From Aneurinibacillus danicus (GTDB lineage: Bacteria > Bacillota > Bacilli > Aneurinibacillales > Aneurinibacillaceae), in NCBI RefSeq assembly GCF_007991215.1, contig NZ_BJXX01000028.1:1-33049 (forward strand): DNA of 33,049 nucleotides. Direction: 5' to 3'. This document shows, in pieces, positions 7,762 to 16,265 of this stretch; position 1 is the stretch's first letter, and the number at the start of each line of letters is the position of its first letter. Both the position numbers and the translations under genes were made by a program. The notes beneath the pieces are model-generated. The model searched no databases. It was not told where the DNA came from and saw nothing but the letters and a program-made list of their open reading frames with translations.

Positions 7762-10191
7762 ATGGAAAAACAAAACGGTTCCGTGAATACGCCGGACAGG
7801 CCGAGACGAAAAAAGAGCTTCTGGCATACTCTTCTCATTGTTTTCCAGGTCTCAGCTATTTTATTCTTTATGGGCGTATTGTTCGCGGGCGGTACCGCCG
7901 CCGGCTATGTGGCTTCTCTTGTCAAATCGGACCCGGTTCGCAGCTATAATGAGATTTATCAAAAAATCTCCGCCAACAACCTGACCGGATTTGCCTATTT
8001 CAGAGACAAAAAGATGATTGGACAGCTCATTACAGCCGAAGACAGACGTCTCGTATCGCATAAAGAAGTTTCGCCTCATTTGATTGATGCCATTATCGCG
8101 ACCGAAGATAAATATTTCTATGAACATAATGGTATCGTGCCTTCAGCTATCGCTCGTGCCGCTCTTCAACAAATTACGAATTCACCGGTCCAGACGGGAG
8201 GAAGTACGCTTACACAGCAATTAATTAAGCAAACCATCCTCTCTCCGAAGGTAACACCGGAAAGAAAATTCAAGGAAATCTTCCTTGCCCTCCGTATGGA
8301 ACGGATGTTTAGCAAAGAACAAATTCTTGATGCTTACATTAACAAAATGTATTTTGGCCAAAACGCCAATCGTACTAACTTGTACGGGGTACAGGCTGCT
8401 GCCAAGGGAATTTTCGGCGTGGACGCCAAAGATTTAAACATCGCCCAATCTGCATACCTGGCAGGTATGCTCCAGGCACCGTATTCGTATATTCCGTTCA
8501 AGGAAAAAGGATTGAAACTTGGCAAAGAACGACAAAAACTCGTACTCAGCAGAATGCTGGAAAACGGGAAAATCACTAAACAACAATATGATGAAGCACT
8601 CGCCTATGATATCAAGGCTCACCTGCTAACAAATCCGCCTAAACCGGCAATCGAAAGATATCCTTATTTGATGATAGAAATCGAAGAGCGGGCAGCTAAA
8701 ATTTTGCTGGATCAAGATTTCGAGAAAAATCCGGAGTTGAAAAACGAGCCTTACTCCAAACTCCTGGAAGAAAAACGAATGGCCGTACGCCAGGGCGGTT
8801 ACCATATCTATACAACTATCGACCAAAAAATTTATGACAAAATGCATGCGATCGCAAAGGATCCGAACAACTTCGGTCCGGATCGGAATCCGATCGGAGA
8901 CAAAAAAATGCCGCAACAGGTCGCTGCCGTCCTGCTCGATAACAAGACAGGTGCTATCATCGGCATGATTGAAGGTCGGGATAACGGCATTGAAAAGACA
9001 AACTTTGCGACATCGCCCCGTCAACCCGGCTCAACCATTAAATCCATTGGAGTATACGCGCCTGCCATTGAGGAAGGCATTATTTCACCAAACTCGATCG
9101 TAGTAGACGAAGAGACCGAATTCCGCGGCTATAAACCAAGCAATTATGGCGAAAGCTTCAAAGGACCGATGACCGTCCGTCAGGCGCTTGCGCGCTCGCA
9201 AAACATTCCGGCGGTGAAGGTATATTTCGAAACCGGGGTAGAGAAATCACTCAATTATGTTAAAAAAATGGGCGTTACCTCTATTGTGAAAGACGATTAT
9301 TACCTGTCTACAGCACTTGGCGGCTTCACAAAAGGAATTTCCGTTGAAGAAATGACCAATGCTTACGCTACGTTTCCAAACGGCGGTAATTTTGTCGATG
9401 CCTACATGATTGAGCGTATTGTGGACAGTGAAGGGGAAACGGTATATCAGCATAAGCCAAAACCGGTCCGCGTTTTCTCACCGCAGACCTCGTGGATGAT
9501 GACCGATATGATGCGCGATGTTATTGAGTATGGAACAGGCAGACAGATAGCACGCTATCGCATGGGTCGTGATGTTGCGGGTAAAACGGGCACGAGCCAG
9601 GAGTACCGTGACAGATGGTTTATCGGCTATACGCCCGATATCTCGCTTGGCGTATGGACCGGGTATGATATGAAATATAGCCTTCAAGGAAGGCACCGCG
9701 ATGATGTATTAAGGATATGGGGGAAAATTTTCACTTCTGCGCTCGAAATCGATCCGAATCTCTCGCCTGCTGGTAACTATATGAAGCGTCCGCCAGGCAC
9801 CTCAATGGCGGCCATCTATAACGCTAACCTGGCCACATCTAAGAATCCAGCTTCTTACGGCGGAAAAACGGAAGAAGAGAAGAAAGCAGAAGAACAAAAG
9901 AAAACGGAAAACGAAAACAAGCAAACTGAGCAGCCTGCCGGTTCCCAACCGACAGACGGTGAAAATAAGCAGACCGATCAAAACGACGGTACTTCTAATG
10001 GTAATCAGAAAGAACAAGGTGATCAGAAGCAAGACGAAGAACAACAGGGTTCTACGGATGGCAAAAAAGAAGCCGCGGAAACGTCATCGAAAAAACAAAC
10101 CAGGCCTTCCGACGGACAATCGAATAATACATCAGAGAAAAAATCAGATAAAACGACAAATAAAACGGACGCTAAAAAAGGAGAGGGGTAG
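7762..10191 (+). CDS. Class A penicillin-binding protein (PBP1A family), bifunctional
   Basis: Polymerises and cross-links peptidoglycan at the outer face of the membrane. The 809 residues begin with a charged cytoplasmic stub and one membrane segment (about 20-45). The GT51 glycosyltransferase follows, with EDKYFYEHNG at 115 (catalytic Glu) and GGSTLTQQLIKQ at 146. The transpeptidase has all three motifs: STIK at 424-427 (nucleophile Ser424), SQN at 479-481 and KTG at 608-610. From about 695 to the end is a low-complexity hydrophilic tail of Glu, Lys, Gln, Asn, Thr and Ser, as in some Bacillus PBPs. The ATG at 7762 follows AAGGGGGAG; the 17-codon extension upstream covers the -10 and is rejected. 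The stop codon lies in the loop of the terminator hairpin. The gene sits between tyrS and acsA, which adjoin in B. subtilis as I recall. Confidence 0.95.
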   Translation: MEKQNGSVNTPDRPRRKKSFWHTLLIVFQVSAILFFMGVLFAGGTAAGYVASLVKSDPVRSYNEIYQKISANNLTGFAYFRDKKMIGQLITAEDRRLVSHKEVSPHLIDAIIATEDKYFYEHNGIVPSAIARAALQQITNSPVQTGGSTLTQQLIKQTILSPKVTPERKFKEIFLALRMERMFSKEQILDAYINKMYFGQNANRTNLYGVQAAAKGIFGVDAKDLNIAQSAYLAGMLQAPYSYIPFKEKGLKLGKERQKLVLSRMLENGKITKQQYDEALAYDIKAHLLTNPPKPAIERYPYLMIEIEERAAKILLDQDFEKNPELKNEPYSKLLEEKRMAVRQGGYHIYTTIDQKIYDKMHAIAKDPNNFGPDRNPIGDKKMPQQVAAVLLDNKTGAIIGMIEGRDNGIEKTNFATSPRQPGSTIKSIGVYAPAIEEGIISPNSIVVDEETEFRGYKPSNYGESFKGPMTVRQALARSQNIPAVKVYFETGVEKSLNYVKKMGVTSIVKDDYYLSTALGGFTKGISVEEMTNAYATFPNGGNFVDAYMIERIVDSEGETVYQHKPKPVRVFSPQTSWMMTDMMRDVIEYGTGRQIARYRMGRDVAGKTGTSQEYRDRWFIGYTPDISLGVWTGYDMKYSLQGRHRDDVLRIWGKIFTSALEIDPNLSPAGNYMKRPPGTSMAAIYNANLATSKNPASYGGKTEEEKKAEEQKKTENENKQTEQPAGSQPTDGENKQTDQNDGTSNGNQKEQGDQKQDEEQQGSTDGKKEAAETSSKKQTRPSDGQSNNTSEKKSDKTTNKTDAKKGEG

Positions 10192-10207
10192 CCCCTCTCC
10201 TTTTTTT
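10175..10207. terminator. Bidirectional terminator with the PBP stop codon in its loop
   Basis: GGAGAGGGG (10180-10188), loop TAG, CCCCTCTCC (10192-10200), then seven T; on the left AAAAAA gives a T-run on the other strand. The three-base loop is exactly the stop codon of the PBP gene. It can also serve acsA from the opposite side. Confidence 0.9.
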
Positions 10208-10255
10208 GTGAAAATCCTGAAATAAAAAAAGGAAGAGAAAAGAAGATCCAAGGAA
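10201..10255 (-). repeat. Possible degenerate copy D of the dispersed repeat
   Basis: TTTTTTGTGAAAATC resembles the reversed right end of copies B and C, and AGATCCAAGGAA 27 bases later matches AGATCTAAGGAA of reversed copy B at a similar distance (31). The core hairpin is absent. This is seen by eye and may be chance in a purine-rich stretch. Confidence 0.3.
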
Positions 10256-10288
10256 ATCTTACCTTCTTTCCCTTCCCGTTCTTTCTTC

Positions 10289-12016
10289 TTAGTCTTCCAT
10301 CGTAGAAAGGTCACCAGTCGGCAGGCCCAACTCCCATGCTTTCAGGACACGGCGCATAATCTTACCGGATCGTGTTTTCGGCAGTTTGTCGCGAACTTCA
10401 ATCTCACGGGGCGCTGCATGTGCAGCAAATCCCTCTTTTACAAACTTACGAATCTCTTCGAGCAATTCATCCGAAGCCTCATATCCATCGCGGAGCGCGA
10501 TAAACGCTTTAATAATTTCACCACGTACCGGGTCCGGTTTACCGATAACACCGGCTTCGGCTACCGCTGGATGCTCGACTAATTTGCTCTCAACCTCGAA
10601 CGGACCAACCCGCTCTCCTGCCGTCATAATCACATCATCTACACGCCCCTGGAACCAGAAGTAGCCTTCTTCATCCACATAGGCGGAGTCTCCGGACACA
10701 TACCAGCCTTCGAAGCGGAAATACTCCTCGTACTTGGCCGGGTTGTTCCAAATTTTGCGCATCATGGAAGGCCAGCCTACCTTAATAGCCAGATTCCCCA
10801 TTCGATTCGGCGGCAGCTCGTTTCCTTCATCATCGAGAATGGCCGCAACAATGCCAGGGAACGGTTTTCCCATCGATCCCGGTTTGATCGGCATGCTCGG
10901 ATAGTTACAAATCAGCTGACCGCCTGTCTCCGTCATCCACCACGTATCATGAATCCGCTTGTTAAATACTTTCATTCCCCAGTATACAACTTCCGGATTC
11001 AGCGGCTCACCTACACTCAATACGTGACGAAGGCTGGACAAATCATATCGCTTCACCACTTCATCTCCCGCACCCATTAACATGCGGAATGAAGTTGGCG
11101 CACTGTACCAGACTGTTACTTTATATTTCTCTACCGTGGAATACCAGTCCTGCGGGCTGAAACGGCCGCCGCGAACTACGTTGGTTGCTCCATTCAACCA
11201 CGGACCGAAGATGCCATACGCCGTGCCTGTTACCCAGCCCGGGTCAGCCGTGCACCAGTAGACATCATCTTCTTGTAAATCCAGCACCCACTTAGCTGTC
11301 TGATAGTGCTGAATCATCGCGTTATGAACATGGAAGACTCCTTTCGGCTTTCCTGTTGAACCTGATGTATAGTGAAGAATAAGTCCATCTTCACGATCTA
11401 CCCACTCGATTTCGAAATCGGCAGACGCTTGTTCCATTTCTTTCTCGTAGCTTATCTGACCTTCTTTCAGGTTGCCGTCGCCGCCGACAAGAATCACGTA
11501 TTTCAGGGCCGGCAGCTCTCCAACCGGTACCCGTGGCAGAAGGTCCGGTGTCGTAACAATAGCTACCGCTTCGCTATCTTCCAAACGGTCACGCACAGCC
11601 CCCTCCATGAATGCTTCAAACAACGGTCCTACGATAGCACCCACTTTAATCGTCCCAAGAAGACTTACATAAAGCTCAGGTGAGCGCGGCATAAAAATAA
11701 ATACGCGGTCACCTTTTGCAATTCCCAGCTTACGCAGTACATTACCAAATTTATCAGATAGCGTTTTCATTTCTGCAAACGTATATTTTTCATCGCGTGT
11801 TGCACTGCTGTAATAAAGCGCTATTTTATTTTCGCGAGAGGTGCCTACGTGCCGATCAATTGCTTCGTGAGCCATATTGACCTTGCCTGTCTTATACCAG
11901 GTAAATTGCTTCTCTACGTCCTCCCAGTTAAAGTTATTATATGCTTCTTCATAAGAAGGCATATTATAGCCGCTCCCTACAACCGGAAGTACTTTCTTGT
12001 CCATCATTTCTTTCAT
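10289..12016 (-). CDS. acsA: Acetyl-CoA synthetase
   Basis: Activates acetate with ATP and CoA through acetyl-AMP, allowing growth on acetate and acetoin. The 575 residues compare with about 572 for B. subtilis AcsA. The ANL-family P-loop-like motif is YTSGSTGKPKG at about 215-225. The adenylate site includes TWWMTETGG and YVSGDSAYVDEEGYFWFQGR, and the C-terminal PKTRSGKIMRR carries Lys552, the residue whose acetylation switches such enzymes off. The ATG at 12016 has GAGGAG about ten bases upstream. The gene is divergent from the acu operon, as in B. subtilis, where AcuA acetylates and AcuC deacetylates AcsA. Here acuA is a relic. A predicted cre site lies just downstream of the predicted start of transcription, so repression by CcpA on preferred sugars is expected. 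Confidence 0.95.
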   Translation of the reverse strand: MKEMMDKKVLPVVGSGYNMPSYEEAYNNFNWEDVEKQFTWYKTGKVNMAHEAIDRHVGTSRENKIALYYSSATRDEKYTFAEMKTLSDKFGNVLRKLGIAKGDRVFIFMPRSPELYVSLLGTIKVGAIVGPLFEAFMEGAVRDRLEDSEAVAIVTTPDLLPRVPVGELPALKYVILVGGDGNLKEGQISYEKEMEQASADFEIEWVDREDGLILHYTSGSTGKPKGVFHVHNAMIQHYQTAKWVLDLQEDDVYWCTADPGWVTGTAYGIFGPWLNGATNVVRGGRFSPQDWYSTVEKYKVTVWYSAPTSFRMLMGAGDEVVKRYDLSSLRHVLSVGEPLNPEVVYWGMKVFNKRIHDTWWMTETGGQLICNYPSMPIKPGSMGKPFPGIVAAILDDEGNELPPNRMGNLAIKVGWPSMMRKIWNNPAKYEEYFRFEGWYVSGDSAYVDEEGYFWFQGRVDDVIMTAGERVGPFEVESKLVEHPAVAEAGVIGKPDPVRGEIIKAFIALRDGYEASDELLEEIRKFVKEGFAAHAAPREIEVRDKLPKTRSGKIMRRVLKAWELGLPTGDLSTMED

Positions 12017-12076
12017 AACGATAGCTCCTCTCCCACTAATTTTAATTGGTCCTAACTACTGTAATTCTTTTTTAGT

Positions 12077-12093
12077 TTTGAAAACCCTTTCTC
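12077..12093. promoter_or_regulatory. Candidate CcpA-binding cre site in front of acsA
   Basis: TTTGAAAACCCTTTCTC-like sequence whose core TGAAAACCCTTTC (12079-12091) differs from the cre pattern TGAAARCGYTTTC only at the central G. It lies about ten bases downstream of the acsA -10 on the minus strand, a position where CcpA would block transcription. Confidence 0.55.
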
Positions 12094-12100
12094 AGTTTTG

Positions 12101-12130
12101 ATTATATCAAATAATCTGTTATTTTATCAA
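12101..12130 (-). promoter_or_regulatory. Sigma-A promoter of acsA
   Basis: On the minus strand TTGATA (12130-12125), 18 bases, TATAAT (12106-12101). The leader to acsA would be about 80 bases. Confidence 0.7.
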
Positions 12131-12163
12131 TTATAATCGTTCACATGTTTTTCAAATTTATTG

Positions 12164-12193
12164 TTGGCAACTTAACAGAAAATATAGGATAAT
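12164..12193 (+). promoter_or_regulatory. Candidate promoter of the acu operon
   Basis: TTGGCA (12164-12169), 18 bases, GATAAT (12188-12193), just before the acuA relic and divergent from the acsA promoter. Confidence 0.5.
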
Positions 12194-12239
12194 TTTTGCA
12201 AAAGAGAAAAATGATACAACATGGTAAGATGTGAAAAGA

Positions 12240-12400
12240 GTGAACCATAAAAAACGCTGTATCATCAGGAAATAGAAAAGCCAGCATGTATTCTGCAGAT
12301 TGAAGGCCCGGTTCAGCCGAATCGTATCGGTAAATGCGTGCCGCTTGCATCTGCTCAGGCATTCGATCGCATCCATTTTCAAAATCGATTTATGTGTTAA
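12240..12400 (+). pseudogene. acuA: Relic of acuA (AcsA acetyltransferase), internally deleted
   Basis: Between acsA and acuB, where acuA lies in B. subtilis, about 49 codons read as the two ends of AcuA joined together. After GTG (12240) come Asn-His-Lys, then, in another frame, KTLYHQEIEKPA and LQIEGPV (like the AcuA N-terminus), then directly NRIGK and QAFDRIHFQNRFMC to the TAA at 12398. The end matches the AcuA C-terminus as I recall it (RIGK, QAFDR, F, R and M at the same spacing). The intact protein has about 210 residues, so about 150 are missing, including the whole acetyl-CoA-binding GNAT core. A six-A run at 12249-12254 also throws the start out of frame. Position, both end motifs and the frameshift together make this a broken acuA, although the homologue was compared from memory. 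Confidence 0.8.
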
Positions 12401-12476
12401 AAAATTCTTTACTATTAGACAAATAAATGGAATAAAATGATAGATAAAATAGGGAAGAATTAGGGGGAAATGCACG

Positions 12477-13124
12477 ATGCTTGTGGAAGATATTATGAAG
12501 CGAAATGTTGTCACCGTCGGGCCTACGGATTCAATCCGGCTCGCGCTTTTGAAAGTTCAGCAATACCGGATTCGCCATCTGCCGGTTGTTGTGCAAGGAA
12601 AACTGGTAGGAATCATATCTGATCGGGACGTGCGGGACGCATGCCCTTCCACTATCAACGCGCCTCATGCAGACGATGAACAAATCCTGAGTACCCCCGT
12701 GTCTTCTATCATGCGCAAGGACGTCATTTGTGCTCATCCGCTTGATTTTGTGGAAGAAGCCGCTCTTGCGTTGTATGATAACCGTATCGGTTGTCTTCCT
12801 GTTGTTGTTGATGACGAACTGAAAGGTATTATTACAGAAACCGACATTCTACATACACTTGTTGAATTAATGGGCGTCCACTACCCAAGTTCCCATATCG
12901 AAGTGGAAGTCGACGACCGGACCGGCCTGCTTGCAGACGTCGCAAACATTTTTAAGGAGGCGAATTGCAACGTCACCAGCGTACTCGTCATGCCCGGTCA
13001 GCATCTCGGAAAGAAAAACCTGGTGTTCAGGGTACAAACCATCGACCCGCGCCACGTTGTTTCCAAAATTGAAGAGGCCGGTTACCGCATCATATGGCCC
13101 AGAGAATCAGAGGGATTAGTATGA
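12477..13124 (+). CDS. acuB: AcuB-like protein: CBS pair plus ACT domain
   Basis: Second gene of the acu operon, needed in B. subtilis for normal acetoin/acetate use; its molecular role is not settled. The 215 residues comprise a CBS pair at about 1-130 (MLVEDIMKRNVVTVGP, VGIISDRDVRDA, then IMRKDVICAHPLDFVEEAA, GIITETDIL) and an ACT domain at about 138-210 (IEVEVDDRTGLLADVANIFKEANCNVTSV). CBS pairs usually bind adenine nucleotides and ACT domains amino acids or related ligands, so an energy-sensing role is plausible. ATG follows AGGGGGA by ten bases. Its TGA overlaps the acuC start (ATGA), indicating translational coupling. Confidence 0.92.
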   Translation: MLVEDIMKRNVVTVGPTDSIRLALLKVQQYRIRHLPVVVQGKLVGIISDRDVRDACPSTINAPHADDEQILSTPVSSIMRKDVICAHPLDFVEEAALALYDNRIGCLPVVVDDELKGIITETDILHTLVELMGVHYPSSHIEVEVDDRTGLLADVANIFKEANCNVTSVLVMPGQHLGKKNLVFRVQTIDPRHVVSKIEEAGYRIIWPRESEGLV

Positions 13125-14278
13125 AGATAAAAACTGCCTTTATTTATAGCGACGAATATTTACAGTACTTCTTTAATGATGACCACCCGTTTAACCAACG
13201 GCGACTCGTCATGACAATGGATTTGCTTCGCATGATGGGTCTGCTTGATGATAGCGATATTGTAGCGCCCCGCATAGCGAAGGACGAGGAACTGGCACTC
13301 GTCCATGATCAGCAGTACATTGATGTGGTCAGAAAGTGCGGCCATGCGGAACGGGAAGTTGCCATCGCAAGCAGTTTCGGATTAGGAACGGAAGATTGTC
13401 CCATCTTTCCTAATATGCATGAAGCTACGGCCTTAACTGTGGGAGGAACGCTGCACGCCGCAGATCTGGTCATGTCCGGAGAATACCGCCATGCCGTGAA
13501 TCTGGCTGGCGGGCTGCACCACGGCTTCCGCGGCCGGGCTTCCGGTTTCTGCATCTATAATGATTGTTCGGTTGCTATTGCCTATTTGCGTAAGGAATAT
13601 GATGCCCGTGTTCTCTATATTGATACGGATGCACATCATGGCGATGGTGTGCAGTGGGCATTTTACGACGATCCGAATGTACTTACACTTTCCTTCCATG
13701 AGACAGGTAAATATCTTTTTCCAGGTACAGGAAACATTACAGAACGCGGTGACGGTCAGGGATACGGCTTCTCTGTTAATGTTCCGCTTGATGCGTTTAC
13801 GGAGGACGACTCTTGGCTTGAAGCTTACTATAGCATCCTGCCTACCGTGGCACGTGGTTTTAAGCCGGATGTCATTCTAACGCAAAACGGGTGTGATTCG
13901 CACACATTCGATCCGCTCACCCATCTCTCTGCTTCGATGCGTATTTATCAGGAGATTCCTAAACTGGCGCGCGAGTTGGCGGACGAGCTATGTGACGGAC
14001 GCTTAATTGCGACCGGGGGCGGCGGCTATGATATCTGGCGTGTCGTACCACGTGCCTGGAGCCTTCTGTGGGCCGAGTTATCCGGACAACGTATTGTGGA
14101 CAACCTCCCACTTCCTAATGCCTGGATTCAAAAATACCAGGAAGAAAGCCCGGTGCAACTGGCCTCGACCATTCTTGATCCAGAAGGACTGTTTCCTCCG
14201 ATTCCACGCCGCGAAGAAATTACAAGCAAAAACAAAAAAACGATCGAAAAGGTACTTCTATATTGTCCAAAGGGATAA
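13121..14278 (+). CDS. acuC: Acetoin utilization deacetylase AcuC (class I HDAC-like)
   Basis: Zinc-dependent deacetylase that reactivates acetylated AcsA in B. subtilis. The 385 residues follow the arginase/deacetylase fold. Visible motifs are GGLHHGFRGRASGFCIYND (the paired active-site histidines), DTDAHHGDGVQWAFY (Asp and His zinc ligands) and, near the C-terminus, ATGGGGYD with the catalytic Tyr position. A zinc-ligand Asp is expected in the segment QNGCDSHTFDPL. The start is ATG at 13121, overlapping the acuB stop, with GAGGG before it. A nine-codon upstream extension within acuB is rejected. The gene is intact although acuA, its opposing partner, is broken. Confidence 0.94.
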   Translation: MKIKTAFIYSDEYLQYFFNDDHPFNQRRLVMTMDLLRMMGLLDDSDIVAPRIAKDEELALVHDQQYIDVVRKCGHAEREVAIASSFGLGTEDCPIFPNMHEATALTVGGTLHAADLVMSGEYRHAVNLAGGLHHGFRGRASGFCIYNDCSVAIAYLRKEYDARVLYIDTDAHHGDGVQWAFYDDPNVLTLSFHETGKYLFPGTGNITERGDGQGYGFSVNVPLDAFTEDDSWLEAYYSILPTVARGFKPDVILTQNGCDSHTFDPLTHLSASMRIYQEIPKLARELADELCDGRLIATGGGGYDIWRVVPRAWSLLWAELSGQRIVDNLPLPNAWIQKYQEESPVQLASTILDPEGLFPPIPRREEITSKNKKTIEKVLLYCPKG

Positions 14279-14295
14279 TTTTTATCCGCATACAA

Positions 14296-14329
14296 AAAGG
14301 AACAGGGACATGCATTCCCCTGCTCCTTT
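14296..14329. terminator. Terminator between convergent acuC and mtnN
   Basis: AAAGGAACAGGGA pairs with TCCCCTGCTCCTTT, with one wobble and one bulge, flanked by A-rich and T-rich sides. It lies 18 bases from each gene end. Confidence 0.7.
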
Positions 14330-14347
14330 ATATTTTGCCTGCGTATT

Positions 14348-15040
14348 CTACAAATGCGCCAGCATGCTTTTTACGATTTCATACGAACGCTGCGACGCAA
14401 GCTTCGTGAACTCCGGAAAGTTCACGTGTGCCGACCCGTCTGCCTTATCCGACATCGAGCGAATGACAACAAACGGCACTTCATTCATCGCGCACACCTG
14501 GGCGACGGCTGCGCCTTCCATCTCCGTACACATTCCTCCCATCGTCTCATACAATTCCCGTACCGTATCACGGCTGGCGATAAATTGGTCGCCTGAGAGA
14601 ATACGCCCGGTCATCGTCTTGCCTTCCGCTACCTGTTCGCTTGCCTGCACAGCCGCATGGACCAGCCGCTCATCGGCATGAAACACTGACATATCAGTAA
14701 AAGGAATAACTCCACGCGGGAAACCAAGCGCCGTAACATCCATATCATGATGCTGACAATCCGTCCCCACGACAATATCGCCAATCTCCAAATCCGGGTG
14801 CAGGGCGCCTGCCACACCGGTGAAAATAACGGCACCTACCTGAAAGGTATCGATAAGAATCTGGGTGCAAACGCTTGCGTTTACTTTGCCGACACCGCAT
14901 TTGCACAGGACAACCTCTTTTCCTTCCCATTGCCCTTCATAGTATGTAATGCCGATCTTGCGCGTCTTACGCGCAAGATCCATGCCTTCTTTATACAACG
15001 TGATCTCTTCGTCCATCGCTCCAATAATTCCGATTCTCAT
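14348..15040 (-). CDS. mtnN: 5'-methylthioadenosine/S-adenosylhomocysteine nucleosidase
   Basis: Hydrolyses MTA and SAH to adenine plus methylthioribose or ribosylhomocysteine, in methionine salvage and methyl recycling. The 230 residues match the family. It opens MRIGIIGAMDEEITLY (catalytic Glu12 position) and has FTGVAGALHPDLEIGDIVVG, EMEGAAVAQVC for the purine and ribose site, and RSMSDKADGSAH with the catalytic Asp. AAGGGGAG precedes the ATG. It lies 11 bp downstream of ccpA on the same strand, almost certainly one transcript, an arrangement I do not remember from B. subtilis. It ends at the terminator shared with acuC. Confidence 0.95.
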   Translation of the reverse strand: MRIGIIGAMDEEITLYKEGMDLARKTRKIGITYYEGQWEGKEVVLCKCGVGKVNASVCTQILIDTFQVGAVIFTGVAGALHPDLEIGDIVVGTDCQHHDMDVTALGFPRGVIPFTDMSVFHADERLVHAAVQASEQVAEGKTMTGRILSGDQFIASRDTVRELYETMGGMCTEMEGAAVAQVCAMNEVPFVVIRSMSDKADGSAHVNFPEFTKLASQRSYEIVKSMLAHL

Positions 15041-15051
15041 ATCTGCTCCCC

Positions 15052-16086
15052 TTATTCCGTTTCTTCCTGCGGTTTACGCTCTGCACTTGCTTTAGTGGAC
15101 TGCCGCTCTTCAATACGGTGCGGCAGAATTACGATATGATTCTCCACTTTTTCATTGTTCATATATTTGGTTAGCAGACGCATCGCTACAGCCCCGATGT
15201 CATACATTGGTTGTACTACCGTCGTCAGGCGCGGACGTACCATTTCAGCCAAACGAATGTTATCAAAACCGATAACGTCTACATCTTCCGGCACACGCAG
15301 ACCGCGGTCTTGAATTCCATGAATCACACCGACCGCCATCTCGTCGCTCGCCGCAAAAATCGCCGTCGGCTGCTCGACCAGTGACATAAACTGATCCGCT
15401 GCTGCCAGTCCCGATTCATAGCGGAAATTACCGTTATACACATAGCTGTCTTTAAAAGACAGTCCTGCCTCATCAAGCGCTCTCTTATACCCTTCAAAAC
15501 GGCGCATGCCTGCCAGCGGATCAATAAGCGGTCCGGTTACCATGGCGATGCGCTTATGACCTTTCTCGATTAAATATTTGGTTGCATCATAGCCAGCCTC
15601 ATAATGGCTGATGTCTACGGACGGAAGTTGTCCCGTCGGATCTTTTGTTCCGGCAAGTACGATTGGCACGGACGCAGTCGTAAACACCTGCATATGATTC
15701 TCGGTAATTTCCCGGCCCATGAATACAATGCCGTCCACTTGCTTTTCTAACAGCGTGTTCGTCAAATGCAATTCCCGTTCAATCCGTTCATCTGAATCGC
15801 ACAGAATAATATTATATTTATACATGCTGGCGATATCATCAATTCCGCGCGCTAGCTCCGCAAAAAACGGACTTGCAATGTCTGGAATAATCACACCAAC
15901 CGTGGTTGTCCGCTTGCTCGCAAGGCCCCGCGCCACTGCGTTCGGGCGATAACCCAACTGCTCAATCGCCGCAAGCACTTTCTTCCTTGTGGAAGGTTTC
16001 ACATTCGGGTTCCCGTTTACGACACGAGAAACGGTTGCCATCGAAACACCTGCTTCTCTTGCCACATCATAAATTGTAACTGGCAA
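15052..16086 (-). CDS. ccpA: Catabolite control protein A
   Basis: LacI/GalR-family regulator that, with HPr-Ser46-P, binds cre sites to repress or activate carbon genes. The 344 residues begin with the helix-turn-helix [21 protein letters not shown] and the hinge-helix region [16 protein letters not shown], followed by the periplasmic-binding-protein core with [11 protein letters not shown] and [15 protein letters not shown]. Order and similarity fit CcpA rather than a sugar-specific paralogue, especially its place beside aroA and the acu/acsA cluster. The start is TTG at 16086, eight bases after a perfect AGGAGG; no ATG is suitably placed. It carries a C-terminal tail, about 12 residues rich in Lys, Glu and Ser. 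Confidence 0.93.
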   Translation of the reverse strand: MPVTIYDVAREAGVSMATVSRVVNGNPNVKPSTRKKVLAAIEQLGYRPNAVARGLASKRTTTVGVIIPDIASPFFAELARGIDDIASMYKYNIILCDSDERIERELHLTNTLLEKQVDGIVFMGREITENHMQVFTTASVPIVLAGTKDPTGQLPSVDISHYEAGYDATKYLIEKGHKRIAMVTGPLIDPLAGMRRFEGYKRALDEAGLSFKDSYVYNGNFRYESGLAAADQFMSLVEQPTAIFAASDEMAVGVIHGIQDRGLRVPEDVDVIGFDNIRLAEMVRPRLTTVVQPMYDIGAVAMRLLTKYMNNEKVENHIVILPHRIEERQSTKASAERKPQEETE

Positions 16087-16161
16087 TCGTAATTCCTCCT
16101 ACTGCTATAATTTTATGAACTGTACTACTGAGTTTTCATTCATTTTCATAATTTTTCACTT

Positions 16162-16190
16162 ATCATATTATAAATTTTCTATGTATGCAA
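16162..16190 (-). promoter_or_regulatory. Promoter of ccpA-mtnN
   Basis: On the minus strand TTGCAT (16190-16185), 17 bases, TATGAT (16167-16162). The leader is about 70 bases. Confidence 0.6.
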
Positions 16191-16217
16191 TCGGATTCAC
16201 ACAAACTTTATACAAAA

Positions 16218-16257
16218 TAGAAACAGACAAACCTTTTTCGTATAACAGGTTTGTCTG
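16218..16257 (-). terminator. Terminator after the lipoprotein gene
   Basis: CAGACAAACCT (16224-16234) pairs perfectly with AGGTTTGTCTG (16247-16257); on the minus strand it is followed by TTTCTATTTTG. Confidence 0.8.
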
Positions 16258-16265
16258 CAAACATG

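Noticed and set aside
9850-10170. Repetitive Glu/Lys/Gln/Thr-rich coding at the PBP C-terminus as a possible mobile or repeat element
   Set aside because: It is in frame and low-complexity, as in the tails of some class A PBPs; no nucleotide-level tandem unit is evident.
12141-12514. Small minus-strand ORFs between acsA and acuB
   Set aside because: They overlap the divergent promoters and the acuA relic and show no coding signature.
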